Below are positions 16,728 to 25,073 of a stretch of 34,105 nucleotides of DNA, piece after piece (within the stretch, counting starts at the first letter, position 1; every line of letters begins with the position of its first letter). The translations under genes were made by a program, and so were the position numbers. The stretch comes from Acidimicrobiaceae bacterium (GTDB lineage: Bacteria; Actinomycetota; Acidimicrobiia; Acidimicrobiales; RAAP-2): assembly GCA_003169675.1 (NCBI GenBank), contig PNAT01000117.1, positions 1-34,105 on the forward strand, written 5' to 3'. The notes under the pieces are model-generated. The model made no database searches. It was not told the origin of the DNA and was given only the letters and a program-made list of their open reading frames with translations.

Positions 16728-18488
16728 ATGACCATGACCACCCGGGGTGCCGTCGCCCCCACCAGCGCCCCAACCGACGTGGCCGCCGGGCCCGAGTCGG
16801 TGCTCGACACGACCGCGCTCGATACGGCCGTCAACGAAGTCGCCGCCCACGCCTCCTCATGGGCTGGCACCGGAGCGGCCGCCCGCGCCGCGCTGGCGGA
16901 CCGGGTGCTGCGCGACACCATGGCGGCGCAAGACCAATGGCTGGCCGCGGCCTGCTCGGCCAAGGGGATAGAGCCCGGATCGGCAGAGGCCGGCGAGGAG
17001 CTCTTCGCGGGGGTGGGAACCCTGGTGCGCATGACCCGGCTCTTGCGCGATGCCCTGCGCGAGATCGCCCGTTCCGGCCACCCCACCTTCGCCGGTCCGG
17101 TGAGGACGGCGGCGGACGGCCGGATCCGGGTGCGGGTCTTTCCCGGTAACGCCTTTGACCGCGTGGTCTTCCCACAGACCACAGCCGAGGTCTGGATGCA
17201 GCCCGGGGTCCCTGAAGCCGACCTCGTCTCCACCCAGGCCGCCGCCTATCGCGACCCTGCAGCCCATGCCGGCACCTCACTGGTGCTGGCGGCCGGCAAC
17301 GTGGCCTCGCTCGGGCCCCGCGACGTGCTGTCCAAGCTGTTCGTCGAGGGCAAGGTCGTTGTGATGAAGGCCAACCCGGTCAACGAATATCTCGTGCCGC
17401 ACTGGGGCCGGGCGCTCAGCGCCCTGGTGGAGGCCGGGGTGCTGCGGATCGTCGGCGGAGGGACGGCAGCCGGCCAGTACCTGACCGCTCATGCGGGCAT
17501 TGACGAGGTGCACATCACCGGCTCGGACAAGACGTACGACGCGGTCGTGTTCGGCACCGGCGAGGAGGGCGCCCGCCGCAAGGCGGCCGATGAGCCCGCA
17601 CTCCACAAGCCGGTTTCGGCCGAGTTGGGCAACGTGTCACCCGTGATCATCGTCCCGGGGCAGTGGTCGATCGGCGAACTGCAGTACCAGGCCGAGCATG
17701 TGGCCACCATGCTGGTCAACAACGCCGGCTTCAACTGCCTGGCCGCCCGGGTCATCGTCACCCACGCCGGCTGGCCGCAGCGCGACGCCTTTCTCGGGGC
17801 GTTGACCCAGACGCTGGCCCACATCAGCACCCGCCGGGCCTACTACCCCGGCGCGGCCGATCGCCGGAACGCCTTCGTGGCCGCGCACCCCGAAGCCGAG
17901 GAGTTCGGCCGCGGCCCTTCCGACGCTCTTCCCTGGACCTTCATCCGCGGCGTGCCGCCCGGGCACACGGGAGACATCTGCTTCAACGTGGAGTCGTTCT
18001 GCGGGCAGGTAGCCGAGACTTCATTGACCGCCCCCTCGGCGGCGGCATTCGTCGATGCCGCCACGACATTTTGCAACGACGTCGTGTGGGGCACCCTCTC
18101 GGCCACCATCCTGGTCAGCCCGAAGACCCTCAAGGACGGTGCGGTGGCCGACGCCGTCGAGCGGGCCGTGGCCGATCTCCGCTACGGGGCCATCGGGGTC
18201 AATGTCTGGCATGCCCTGGCCTTCGCCATCGGCACCACGACCTGGGGTGCCTACCCCGGCCATCCCCGAACCGACATCCAGTCGGGCTCGGGTGTGGTGG
18301 GCAACGCCGCCATGTTCGCCCGACCGCAGAAATCGGTCGTCCGCGGCCCCTTCCGGTCCCGACCCAAGCCGCCGTGGTTCGCCACTGCCACCGGCTCCTA
18401 CGAGGTGATGCGGCGATTCGTGGCCTTCGAGGCTGACCCGTCAGCGGCCCAGATCCCCGGCCTGCTGCTGTCGGCGCTGCGGCACTGA
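16728..18488 (+). CDS. Aldehyde dehydrogenase-superfamily protein, long atypical form
   Basis: 586 residues from the ATG at 16728 (GGAAGG about 10 bases upstream; a second ATG two codons on is possible). The catalytic Cys is Cys337 in NNAGFNCLAARV, and the general-base Glu is Glu299 in SAELGNVSPVI. Their spacing of 38 is slightly more than the usual 34. 'VLAAGNVASLGPRDVLSKLFVEGKVVVMKANPVN'-type text is the cofactor-binding core (the P-K-A-N version of the K-P-S motif). The chain is about 80-100 residues longer than a standard ALDH, with an extra helical N-terminus and extra C-terminal sequence. It may be an acyl-CoA or acid reductase-type member; the substrate is unknown. Sits 16 bases after the F420 oxidoreductase. 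Confidence 0.88.
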   Translation: MTMTTRGAVAPTSAPTDVAAGPESVLDTTALDTAVNEVAAHASSWAGTGAAARAALADRVLRDTMAAQDQWLAAACSAKGIEPGSAEAGEELFAGVGTLVRMTRLLRDALREIARSGHPTFAGPVRTAADGRIRVRVFPGNAFDRVVFPQTTAEVWMQPGVPEADLVSTQAAAYRDPAAHAGTSLVLAAGNVASLGPRDVLSKLFVEGKVVVMKANPVNEYLVPHWGRALSALVEAGVLRIVGGGTAAGQYLTAHAGIDEVHITGSDKTYDAVVFGTGEEGARRKAADEPALHKPVSAELGNVSPVIIVPGQWSIGELQYQAEHVATMLVNNAGFNCLAARVIVTHAGWPQRDAFLGALTQTLAHISTRRAYYPGAADRRNAFVAAHPEAEEFGRGPSDALPWTFIRGVPPGHTGDICFNVESFCGQVAETSLTAPSAAAFVDAATTFCNDVVWGTLSATILVSPKTLKDGAVADAVERAVADLRYGAIGVNVWHALAFAIGTTTWGAYPGHPRTDIQSGSGVVGNAAMFARPQKSVVRGPFRSRPKPPWFATATGSYEVMRRFVAFEADPSAAQIPGLLLSALRH

Positions 18489-18504
18489 GGGACCACCTCC
18501 CTCA
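18486..18504 (+). terminator. Hairpin after the aldehyde dehydrogenase gene
   Basis: A perfect 7-base stem TGAGGGA/TCCCTCA with a 5-base loop includes the stop codon of the aldehyde dehydrogenase gene and faces the convergent propeller gene. No run of T follows, so it is either a weak terminator or an mRNA end-protecting hairpin. Confidence 0.4.
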
Positions 18505-18539
18505 ATTGCCGGCGCCATCACCTCAGGCATTCGAGTCGG

Positions 18540-19826
18540 CTAACGCGTGAGCGATCGCCGGTTGGTGTGGTCCGTGGACATTGGGGCGGGCAGGGTGATT
18601 CGAGCCAGGACATCCCCGCCGACGGCGACACACCCCAGTGCGGAGGGGCAGGAGAGCGCCGTCAGGCTGAGGGGGACGTAGGCCGTGCTGGCGGCACTGA
18701 ACACCTTGCCCCCGTTCCCACTCAGGGCCACGGCGCCGGTGCCGAGAGACGGATGGCCCAGCCAATTGGTGCCCACCATGGCACACACCTTGGCCAGGGG
18801 ACAGGCGATCCCGTAGATGTCGTCGATCGGCGGGGTGTTCCGCTCTCGGGACCAGGTTCGCCCGCCGTCAAGGCTCTGCAGGAGTTCACCTTTGGCAGGG
18901 ATCACGTCGCTCAGCGTGGTCGACGTGGTCCCGACGGCCAGGCAGCGGGACTGCGTGACGCACGCGGATCCCTGAAGGACACCACTACCCGCTGGCACAT
19001 TGGCCGCCGCCCACGTCTGGCCACCGTCGGCGCTGAATGCGATGGCTCCCTGGCCGTGCCCGGTGGTGGTCGGTGTGTCGCCGGCCACCAGGCAGTCGCT
19101 CTCGTGCCAGCACGACAGGTCCCGGGCACCCTCGAAGCCGGCCGGGAGGGTGCCTTCCTGTTGCCAGCTGCGGCCGAAATCGGTGGTCCGGGCCGAAACG
19201 TCGGCCGTGCCGTCGTTGAAAATGGCCCTGCAGTCAGACACGTTCGAGCACTGCAGGGCGGTCAGCGCGAAGGCCCCCGCAGGGTTGGCGGCTTGGCTCC
19301 ATTGAAGGCCACCATTGCGGGTGGTGAGGACGAGGCCGGGACCCGAGCCGGAGCCGGTCGAGCCGACCGCCATGCAATGGTCCGTGACGGGACATGAGAT
19401 GCCACTCAGCTGGGGCGTCGTGGCCAGGGGCGGATGTTGGGCCGCCCACGAAAGTCCGCCGTTGGCGGTAGCCAGAATGACGGTGACCGGCGGAGAGGCC
19501 GGGGAGGTTGCGGTCGGGGTGGCCGCATCGGGAACGCCCGTGCCCACGGCCCAGCAGTGCCGGGCATCGGTACAGGACACGGCACCGAGATCCCCCGTGT
19601 CGCCCGGGCCGGGCTGCCCGATGACCTCGGGTGTCCCGGGCTGCTGGCCCAACACCGGGGGTGCGCCGAGCTGGGTCGAAGTCGACATTGCCGTGCAGGA
19701 GCTGGTGCTCATTCCCAGAACGACAAGAGCCCACCTCAAGCTCCACCCGACAATGCGCCGGCCGCGGTGGGGTCGAACCGGAGGTCTGGGAGGCACAGCG
19801 GGACGACAATAGTGTCGGGGGCACAT
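18540..19826 (-). CDS. Exported seven-repeat beta-propeller with Asp-box/YCF48-like motifs and CX5C pairs
   Basis: 428 residues from the ATG at 19826; longer frames would cross the divergent MarP-like gene. An Arg-rich n-region (about 16-27) and hydrophobic WALVVLG precede Cys44, so it is exported and possibly a lipoprotein, though the lipobox is not canonical. Seven repeats each start with a cysteine pair spaced CX5C followed by (A/V)-x-G, as in SCTDARHCWAVG, SCPVTDHCMAVG and SCPSALGCVAVG. Six repeats are closed by an Asp-box-like G-G-x-x-W turn, such as SADGGQTWAAA and SLDGGRTWSRE. The fold is probably a seven-bladed propeller. Sialidase-type annotation is common for this family, but no sialidase active-site Arg triad is evident, so a binding role is more likely. 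Confidence 0.85.
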   Translation of the reverse strand: MCPRHYCRPAVPPRPPVRPHRGRRIVGWSLRWALVVLGMSTSSCTAMSTSTQLGAPPVLGQQPGTPEVIGQPGPGDTGDLGAVSCTDARHCWAVGTGVPDAATPTATSPASPPVTVILATANGGLSWAAQHPPLATTPQLSGISCPVTDHCMAVGSTGSGSGPGLVLTTRNGGLQWSQAANPAGAFALTALQCSNVSDCRAIFNDGTADVSARTTDFGRSWQQEGTLPAGFEGARDLSCWHESDCLVAGDTPTTTGHGQGAIAFSADGGQTWAAANVPAGSGVLQGSACVTQSRCLAVGTTSTTLSDVIPAKGELLQSLDGGRTWSRERNTPPIDDIYGIACPLAKVCAMVGTNWLGHPSLGTGAVALSGNGGKVFSAASTAYVPLSLTALSCPSALGCVAVGGDVLARITLPAPMSTDHTNRRSLTR

Positions 19827-19859
19827 ATTCCGGGTACACACTTCGATACCGTGGCGGGC

Positions 19860-21038
19860 GTGAACTGGGTGGATCTCCTCATAATCGGGCTGATGCTGCT
19901 CGCGGCCGTTCATGGGCTCCGGCTCGGTGCGCTGGTCCAGCTCCTCACCTTCGGTGGTTTCTTCCTTGGCTTCATTGTCGGGGCGGTGGTCTGGTTCCCG
20001 GTGCTGGCCTTCATTCATGACGCCGCCCTGCGGGCCGTCATCACGGTGGGCGCCGTCATGGTCACCGCCAGCGGGATGGGCTACGTCGGCCGGGTCCTGG
20101 GCACCTACAGCAACATCACTCTGCGCCGTCACCATCTGGGGCACATCGATTCCGGTTTGGGGATCATCGTGGCCGTGGTGGCCGTGCTGTTCTCGTCCTG
20201 GCTGGTGGCCAGCGTCATTACGTCGCCCAACAGCCGCTTCACCGCCCTCAGCTCAGCGGTCGCCCGTTCCGACATCCTCCACTCGGTGGATCGGATCCTT
20301 CCTCAGGTGCCCCCATTCCTGGGTGAATTCCAGAACTTCTTGAACAGTCAGGGCTTCCCCCAGGTCTTCTCCACACTCACCCCGCCGGTAACCGGCTCGG
20401 TGTCCACGCCGACTGACGCCAAGACGCGGGCACTGGCCAACCCGGCCATCTTCTCCACCGTCAAGATCTTGGGCACCGCCTGCAACAGCCAACAAGAAGG
20501 TTCGGGATTCGTGGTCGGACACGGGTTGGTGGCCACCAATGCCCATGTGGTGGCCGGCGAGGGCACCACGCAAGTGTTGGAGGGAAACACCCCGTACCAG
20601 GCGACCGTTGTCCTGTTCGACCCGTCATTTGACTTGGCCCTCCTGCGCACCGACGCGCCCCTGGGCCCGGTACTCAGGATCGATCCGTCCCTCGTCGTTC
20701 GGGGCACGCAAGCTGCACTCCTGGGCTATCCCGAGGACGGCTCGTTGACCGTCGGACCAGCCGGTGTCACGGCCGAGGTCACCGCCCTGGGCAAGGACAT
20801 CTACAACGGGAATTCGGTGACGCGCGGCGTCTACGCGTTGGACGCCGACGTTCTCCCGGGGAACTCGGGCGGGCCGTTGGTCGGGCCTGGGGGCCTGGTG
20901 ATCGGGGTGATCTTCTCGCGCTCCACCGTCTACCCCAACGTGGGCTATGCCCTGACCTCACCCGACGTCCTGGCCCGGGTCCAGGCGGCGCAGTCGCGCC
21001 AGTCCCCCGTGGGTACCGGCCAGTGTGTCTCGGGTTGA
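19860..21038 (+). CDS. marP: MarP-like membrane serine protease (CvpA domain + trypsin-like domain)
   Basis: 392 residues from a GTG at 19860 (encoding MNWVDLLIIGLMLLAAVHG). Residues 1-120 hold four hydrophobic helices of the CvpA/colicin V production type. A linker leads to a chymotrypsin-like protease domain (about 195-385) with catalytic His229 (ATNAHVVAG), Asp258 (FDLALLR) and Ser336 (PGNSGGPL). Cys208 and Cys389 bracket the domain. As I recall them, Mycobacterium tuberculosis MarP (Rv3671c) has Cys214-Cys395 and triad His235/Asp264/Ser343, so the spacings are almost identical. MarP is a periplasmic protease needed for acid resistance through activation of the peptidoglycan hydrolase RipA. 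No ripA is in view. The trehalase gene follows after 18 bases. Confidence 0.92.
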   Translation: MNWVDLLIIGLMLLAAVHGLRLGALVQLLTFGGFFLGFIVGAVVWFPVLAFIHDAALRAVITVGAVMVTASGMGYVGRVLGTYSNITLRRHHLGHIDSGLGIIVAVVAVLFSSWLVASVITSPNSRFTALSSAVARSDILHSVDRILPQVPPFLGEFQNFLNSQGFPQVFSTLTPPVTGSVSTPTDAKTRALANPAIFSTVKILGTACNSQQEGSGFVVGHGLVATNAHVVAGEGTTQVLEGNTPYQATVVLFDPSFDLALLRTDAPLGPVLRIDPSLVVRGTQAALLGYPEDGSLTVGPAGVTAEVTALGKDIYNGNSVTRGVYALDADVLPGNSGGPLVGPGGLVIGVIFSRSTVYPNVGYALTSPDVLARVQAAQSRQSPVGTGQCVSG

Positions 21039-21056
21039 GTAGGCGAGAATGAGGCC

Positions 21057-22976
21057 ATGACGCAGCGCATTGAGGACTACGCCGTGATCGGCGATTTGCA
21101 CACGGCCGCCATTGTGGGCCGCAACGCATCGATCGACTGGCTCTGCCTGCCCCATTTCGATTCGCCCTCTTGCTTCTCCCGGCTCCTCGGGAATGAGTCG
21201 CACGGCTTCTGGCAACTGTCGCCGGCTGGTGGTGAGGATGCCATTGTGGCGACGAGGCACACCTACCGCGGCAACTCGCTTGTCTTGGAGACCGAGTTCG
21301 ACACGGAGACGGGCACGGTCCGCATCATCGACTGCATGCCGATACGAGATTCCCATCCCCATGTCATACGGCTGGTCGAAGGGGTGACCGGAACGGTCGA
21401 CATGCACATGGATCTGGCGGTGCGCTTCGACTACGGCGAGATCGTGCCGTGGGCCACCTCGACCGATGGCCTCTTGCGGATGACGGCCGGTCCCGATGCG
21501 GTGGCCTTGTGGCACAGGGTGGAACCGGTCGGAAAGGACCTTCACACGTTGGCCGACTTCACCGTCAAGGAAGGGCAGAGCTTCCCGTTCACCTTCGTGT
21601 GGTACCCGTCTCATGAGCAACCACCCCCCCCGCTCGATGCCTTCTACGCCATCTGCTTGACCGAGACCTACTGGAACGAGTGGGCGGCACAATGCACCTA
21701 CGAGGGCCCGTGGCGCGACGCCGTGGTGCGCTCCCTGATCACGCTCAAGGCGCTGACCTACGAGCCGACGGGTGGCATCGTGGCGGCGGCGACGACCTCG
21801 CTGCCCGAGGTGATCGGTGGAAGCCGCAACTGGGACTACCGCTACTGCTGGCTCCGTGATGCCACCCTCACCCTGGAGTCGTTGATGCGTGGCGGGTACT
21901 TCGAAGAAGCCATGGCGTGGCGTGACTGGTTGCTGCGTGCCGTGGCGGGGGACGTGTCCCGTCTGCAGATCATGTACGGGCCTTCCGGTGAGCGTCGGTT
22001 GGAAGAATGGGAAGCGGCATGGCTCCCCGGCTACGAGGGTTCGGTTCCGGTACGCATCGGCAATGCCGCCTCGGGGCAATTCCAGCTGGACGTCTACGGC
22101 GAGGTCATGTCGGCCCTGTACGCCTCGGCCCATGCCGAGGGCGTGCAGAGCAGGGCAGCCTGGGGACTCCAGATGGAATTGATCAAATTTCTCCAACACG
22201 GATGGGAGGAGCCCGACGACGGCATCTGGGAGGTGCGCGGGCCGCGCCGGCACTTCACCCATTCCAAGGTCATGGCCTGGGTGGCCGTCGACCGAGCGGT
22301 CAAGACCCTCGAAGAATGGCCCGACCTGGAAGGCCCGCTCGAGGATTGGCGCGTCCTACGCCACAACATCTTCACCGAGGTGTGCGAGAAGGGCTTCAAC
22401 GAGAAGGTGGGCGCCTTCACCCAGTACTACGGCTCCGATCAGCTCGACGCCAGCGTCCTCATGATCCCACTGGTCGGCTTCCTCCCGGCCAGCGATCCCC
22501 GGGTGGTCCGCACCGTCGAAGCGATTGAGAAGGGACTGGTCGACCACGGGTTCGTCCTGCGGTACCGCACGGCCGACGACGGTAAGGTGGACGGGCTGAC
22601 TGGACGCGAGGGCGCGTTCTTGGCTTGCTCATTCTGGCTGGTTGACTGCTTGCACATGATCGGGCGGACCAAGGACGCCGAAGAGCTCTTCGAGCGTCTG
22701 GTGGCGCTGCGCAACGATCTGGGACTTCTCTCCGAGGAGTATGACCCCTATGCGGGGAGGCTGGTAGGCAACTTCCCCCAGGCGTTCTCCCATGTCTCTC
22801 TGGTCAATTCGGCCTGCCGCCTCAGTGGGCATGACCCGCTGGCCATCGTGAGCAGTGACGGGCCGCACCGTCGCCGGGTGGTCGAACACTCCATCTCAAT
22901 GCTGCCGTCCATGGGCAGGCCCAAGGGAAGGATGCGCTCCACGGTCATTCGACGTCGAGGCGGGTCACGGAGCTGA
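21057..22976 (+). CDS. GH15 glycoside hydrolase (trehalase/glucoamylase-like)
   Basis: 639 residues from the ATG at 21057 with GAATGAGG just upstream. The N-terminal trehalase-like domain begins IEDYAVIGDLHTAAIVGRNASIDWLCLP. The (alpha/alpha)6 catalytic domain contains 'GGSRNWDYRYCWLRDA' (254-269), 'EEWEAAWLPGYEGSVPVRIGNAA', and near the end 'LLSEEYDPYAGRLVGNFPQAFSHVSLVNSA', in which the Glu is the usual general base. This layout matches the actinobacterial GH15 trehalases such as mycobacterial Rv2402, about 640 residues. No signal peptide, so cytoplasmic. It would split trehalose (or another alpha-glucoside) to glucose, the substrate of the next gene's product. Glucoamylase or isomaltose activity cannot be excluded. 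Confidence 0.92.
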   Translation: MTQRIEDYAVIGDLHTAAIVGRNASIDWLCLPHFDSPSCFSRLLGNESHGFWQLSPAGGEDAIVATRHTYRGNSLVLETEFDTETGTVRIIDCMPIRDSHPHVIRLVEGVTGTVDMHMDLAVRFDYGEIVPWATSTDGLLRMTAGPDAVALWHRVEPVGKDLHTLADFTVKEGQSFPFTFVWYPSHEQPPPPLDAFYAICLTETYWNEWAAQCTYEGPWRDAVVRSLITLKALTYEPTGGIVAAATTSLPEVIGGSRNWDYRYCWLRDATLTLESLMRGGYFEEAMAWRDWLLRAVAGDVSRLQIMYGPSGERRLEEWEAAWLPGYEGSVPVRIGNAASGQFQLDVYGEVMSALYASAHAEGVQSRAAWGLQMELIKFLQHGWEEPDDGIWEVRGPRRHFTHSKVMAWVAVDRAVKTLEEWPDLEGPLEDWRVLRHNIFTEVCEKGFNEKVGAFTQYYGSDQLDASVLMIPLVGFLPASDPRVVRTVEAIEKGLVDHGFVLRYRTADDGKVDGLTGREGAFLACSFWLVDCLHMIGRTKDAEELFERLVALRNDLGLLSEEYDPYAGRLVGNFPQAFSHVSLVNSACRLSGHDPLAIVSSDGPHRRRVVEHSISMLPSMGRPKGRMRSTVIRRRGGSRS

Positions 22977-23019
22977 GTCATCAGGCAGCAATGGGACAAG
23001 GACCCAGGAGGAAACCATC

Positions 23020-24069
23020 ATGAAGGCACTCACCGTGATCCCACTGCAGGCCGGTACAGCCGAGCTCTCCGATGTGGCCGAACCTCCCGAAAGCGATGGC
23101 CCCATTCTGGTGGAGACCCTGGCGGTCGGGATTTGCGGCACCGACATTGAGATCCTCTCGGGCGAGTACGGATGGGCGGCTCCGGGTAAGGAGCGCCTAG
23201 TGCTCGGACACGAGTCGCTGGGCCGTGTGCTCGAAGCGCCCGCCGGGGGACCGTTCTCGGCCGGTGACCTGGTGGTCGGCATTGTGCGCCGACCCGACCC
23301 CGTGCCCTGCGCCAATTGTGCGGTACTGGAGTGGGACTTCTGCCGCAACGGCCAGTACACCGAGCGGGGCATCAAGGAACACGACGGCTACCTCTCGGAG
23401 CGTTACCGCATCACCCCTGACTTCCTGGTCAAGGTCGACCCGACGCTCGGCATTCTGGGCGTGTTGCTTGAACCGACCAGTGTCGTCGCCAAGGCGTGGG
23501 AAGAGGTCGAACGTGTCGGCAGCCGCGCCCATTGGGCACCCGAGACTGTCTTGATCACCGGGGCCGGTCCCATCGGCTTGCTGGCCGCACTCCTGGGCGT
23601 GCAGCGCGGCCTGGACGTGCACGTCCTCGACCAGATGGACACCGGGGTCAAGCCGGATCTCGTACGCGATCTCGGGGCGACCTACCACACCGGAACCGTG
23701 GCCGACGCCTGTCCGAAGCCTGACGTGGTCATTGAGTGCACCGGCGTACCCACTCTCGTGTTCGATTCCATGACACACATCGGACCGGGAGGCGTCGTGT
23801 GCCTCACTGGCGTCTCTTCAGGTGGTCACACCATCAACGTGGACGAGGGTGCACTCAATCGCAGCATGGTGCTGGAAAACGTGGCCGTCGTCGGGTCGGT
23901 GAACGCCAACCGCCGGCATTACGAGGCGGCGGCCGATGCCTTGGGCAAGGCGGATCGGGACTGGCTGGCCCGTTTGGTCAACCGCAAGGTCCATATTGAC
24001 AATTGGCATGATGCCCTCACCCGTCAGCCCGATGACGTCAAGGTGATCATTCAGCTCACTTCCAAGTGA
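23020..24069 (+). CDS. Glucose 1-dehydrogenase (zinc MDR family, archaeal GDH type)
   Basis: 349 residues from the ATG at 23020 with strong AGGAGGAAA upstream. The MDR metal and substrate site is seen as ICGTD (Cys39, Asp42), GHESLG (His64, Glu65) and LEPTSVV (Glu151). A Cys cluster at 97, 100 and 108 may hold a structural zinc. The Rossmann loop is TGAGPIGLLAA (180-190). The C-terminal 'ENVAVVGSVNANRRHYEAAADAL' is a hallmark of the Glc_DH family, which oxidises D-glucose (sometimes galactose or xylose) at C1 to the lactone using NAD(P). It lies 43 bases after the GH15 gene and overlaps the MBL gene by 4 bases (GTGA). Confidence 0.92.
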   Translation: MKALTVIPLQAGTAELSDVAEPPESDGPILVETLAVGICGTDIEILSGEYGWAAPGKERLVLGHESLGRVLEAPAGGPFSAGDLVVGIVRRPDPVPCANCAVLEWDFCRNGQYTERGIKEHDGYLSERYRITPDFLVKVDPTLGILGVLLEPTSVVAKAWEEVERVGSRAHWAPETVLITGAGPIGLLAALLGVQRGLDVHVLDQMDTGVKPDLVRDLGATYHTGTVADACPKPDVVIECTGVPTLVFDSMTHIGPGGVVCLTGVSSGGHTINVDEGALNRSMVLENVAVVGSVNANRRHYEAAADALGKADRDWLARLVNRKVHIDNWHDALTRQPDDVKVIIQLTSK

Positions 24070-25058
24070 GCGGGACCCACTCCCACCGTTACGGGCATGA
24101 CCGTCCGCACCCACACGATGCCAGTGACGTTCCCCCCGCAGTTCCTGCACCGAGAACTATCGCACCCGGGGTGCTCGAGATCGACACCTTGCTGGGAGGA
24201 TGGGAAAGGGTCACCGCCGGCTACCTGATTGAAGGACCGGCTCCGGTGCTGGTGGAGACCGGGAGCCAGTCCTCGGTGCCGGTTCTCCTGGCTGCCCTGG
24301 CCCAGATCGGTGTCGGGCCCGAGGAGTTGGCCGGGGTAGCGGTCACCCATATCCACCTGGACCACGCCGGGGGCGTGGGCGATGTGGCTCGGGCCTTCCC
24401 GTCAGCCACCGTCTACGTCCACGAGAAAGGGGCCCGGCATCTGGCGGACCCCACGAAGCTGATTGACTCGGCTAGCCGGGTCTACGGCTCCCTGCTCGAT
24501 TCGCTCTACGGGCGCCTCGACCCCACCCCGCCCGAACGTTTGCACGTGTTGGAGGATGGTGAGGAGATCGTTGTCGGCCCCGGTCGGACCCTGGTGGCAA
24601 TCGACTCGCCCGGTCATGCCAAGCACCATGTCGGCTTGCACGACTCACTGAGCGGCGTGCTCTTCGCCGGCGACGCCGTGGGGGTCAAGTTGCCCGACGG
24701 TGGCGTGCTGCGGCCGTCGACCCCACCGCCCGACTTTGATCTGCACCAAGCCCTGGAGTCACTGGGCAAGTTCGCCGCCCGGCGGCCGTCTGGAATCGCC
24801 CTGGCTCACTACGGTCTCCTGAGCGAGCCGGACGCGCTGTTGGCCGAGGCTGACGAGACCTTGCGTCAGTGGGCGGAAACGGCCGAGAAAGCCTTCCGGG
24901 AAGGGGTCGACATTGCCGATGCACTCTCGGCCCGATTCGATCCACTCCTCGGAGATGTCGATGCCGCTCACAAAGAGAAGCTCGACATCATGAACGGCGT
25001 CCACTCCAACGCGGCCGGGTTCCGCCGCTGGCTCGAAGGGCGCGAACCCGCCCCATAG
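24066..25058 (+). CDS. Metallo-beta-lactamase-fold hydrolase
   Basis: 330 residues from a GTG at 24066 that overlaps the TGA of the glucose dehydrogenase, so probably coupled. The metal-binding signature is THIHLDHAGG (HxHxDH). Further metal residues are likely in SPGHAKHHVG and in the FAGDAVG Asp segment, with 'LAHYG' His near 250. The N-terminal 25 residues are His/Pro-rich and less conserved-looking. A helical C-terminal extension (about 255-330) follows the core. MBL-fold members close in layout include lactonases, glyoxalase II-type thioesterases and sulfur-metabolism enzymes. Given the operon, hydrolysis of gluconolactone or a similar ester is an attractive guess, but nothing in the sequence proves it. 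Confidence 0.85.
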   Translation: MSGTHSHRYGHDRPHPHDASDVPPAVPAPRTIAPGVLEIDTLLGGWERVTAGYLIEGPAPVLVETGSQSSVPVLLAALAQIGVGPEELAGVAVTHIHLDHAGGVGDVARAFPSATVYVHEKGARHLADPTKLIDSASRVYGSLLDSLYGRLDPTPPERLHVLEDGEEIVVGPGRTLVAIDSPGHAKHHVGLHDSLSGVLFAGDAVGVKLPDGGVLRPSTPPPDFDLHQALESLGKFAARRPSGIALAHYGLLSEPDALLAEADETLRQWAETAEKAFREGVDIADALSARFDPLLGDVDAAHKEKLDIMNGVHSNAAGFRRWLEGREPAP

Positions 25059-25073
25059 GGGTCCGCCAGTTGT

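Noticed and set aside
14846-17233. Very long minus-strand open frame (795 codons)
   Set aside because: It runs antisense to the second LLM gene and the aldehyde dehydrogenase and through the first LLM gene out of frame. Composition is typical of a high-GC shadow frame.
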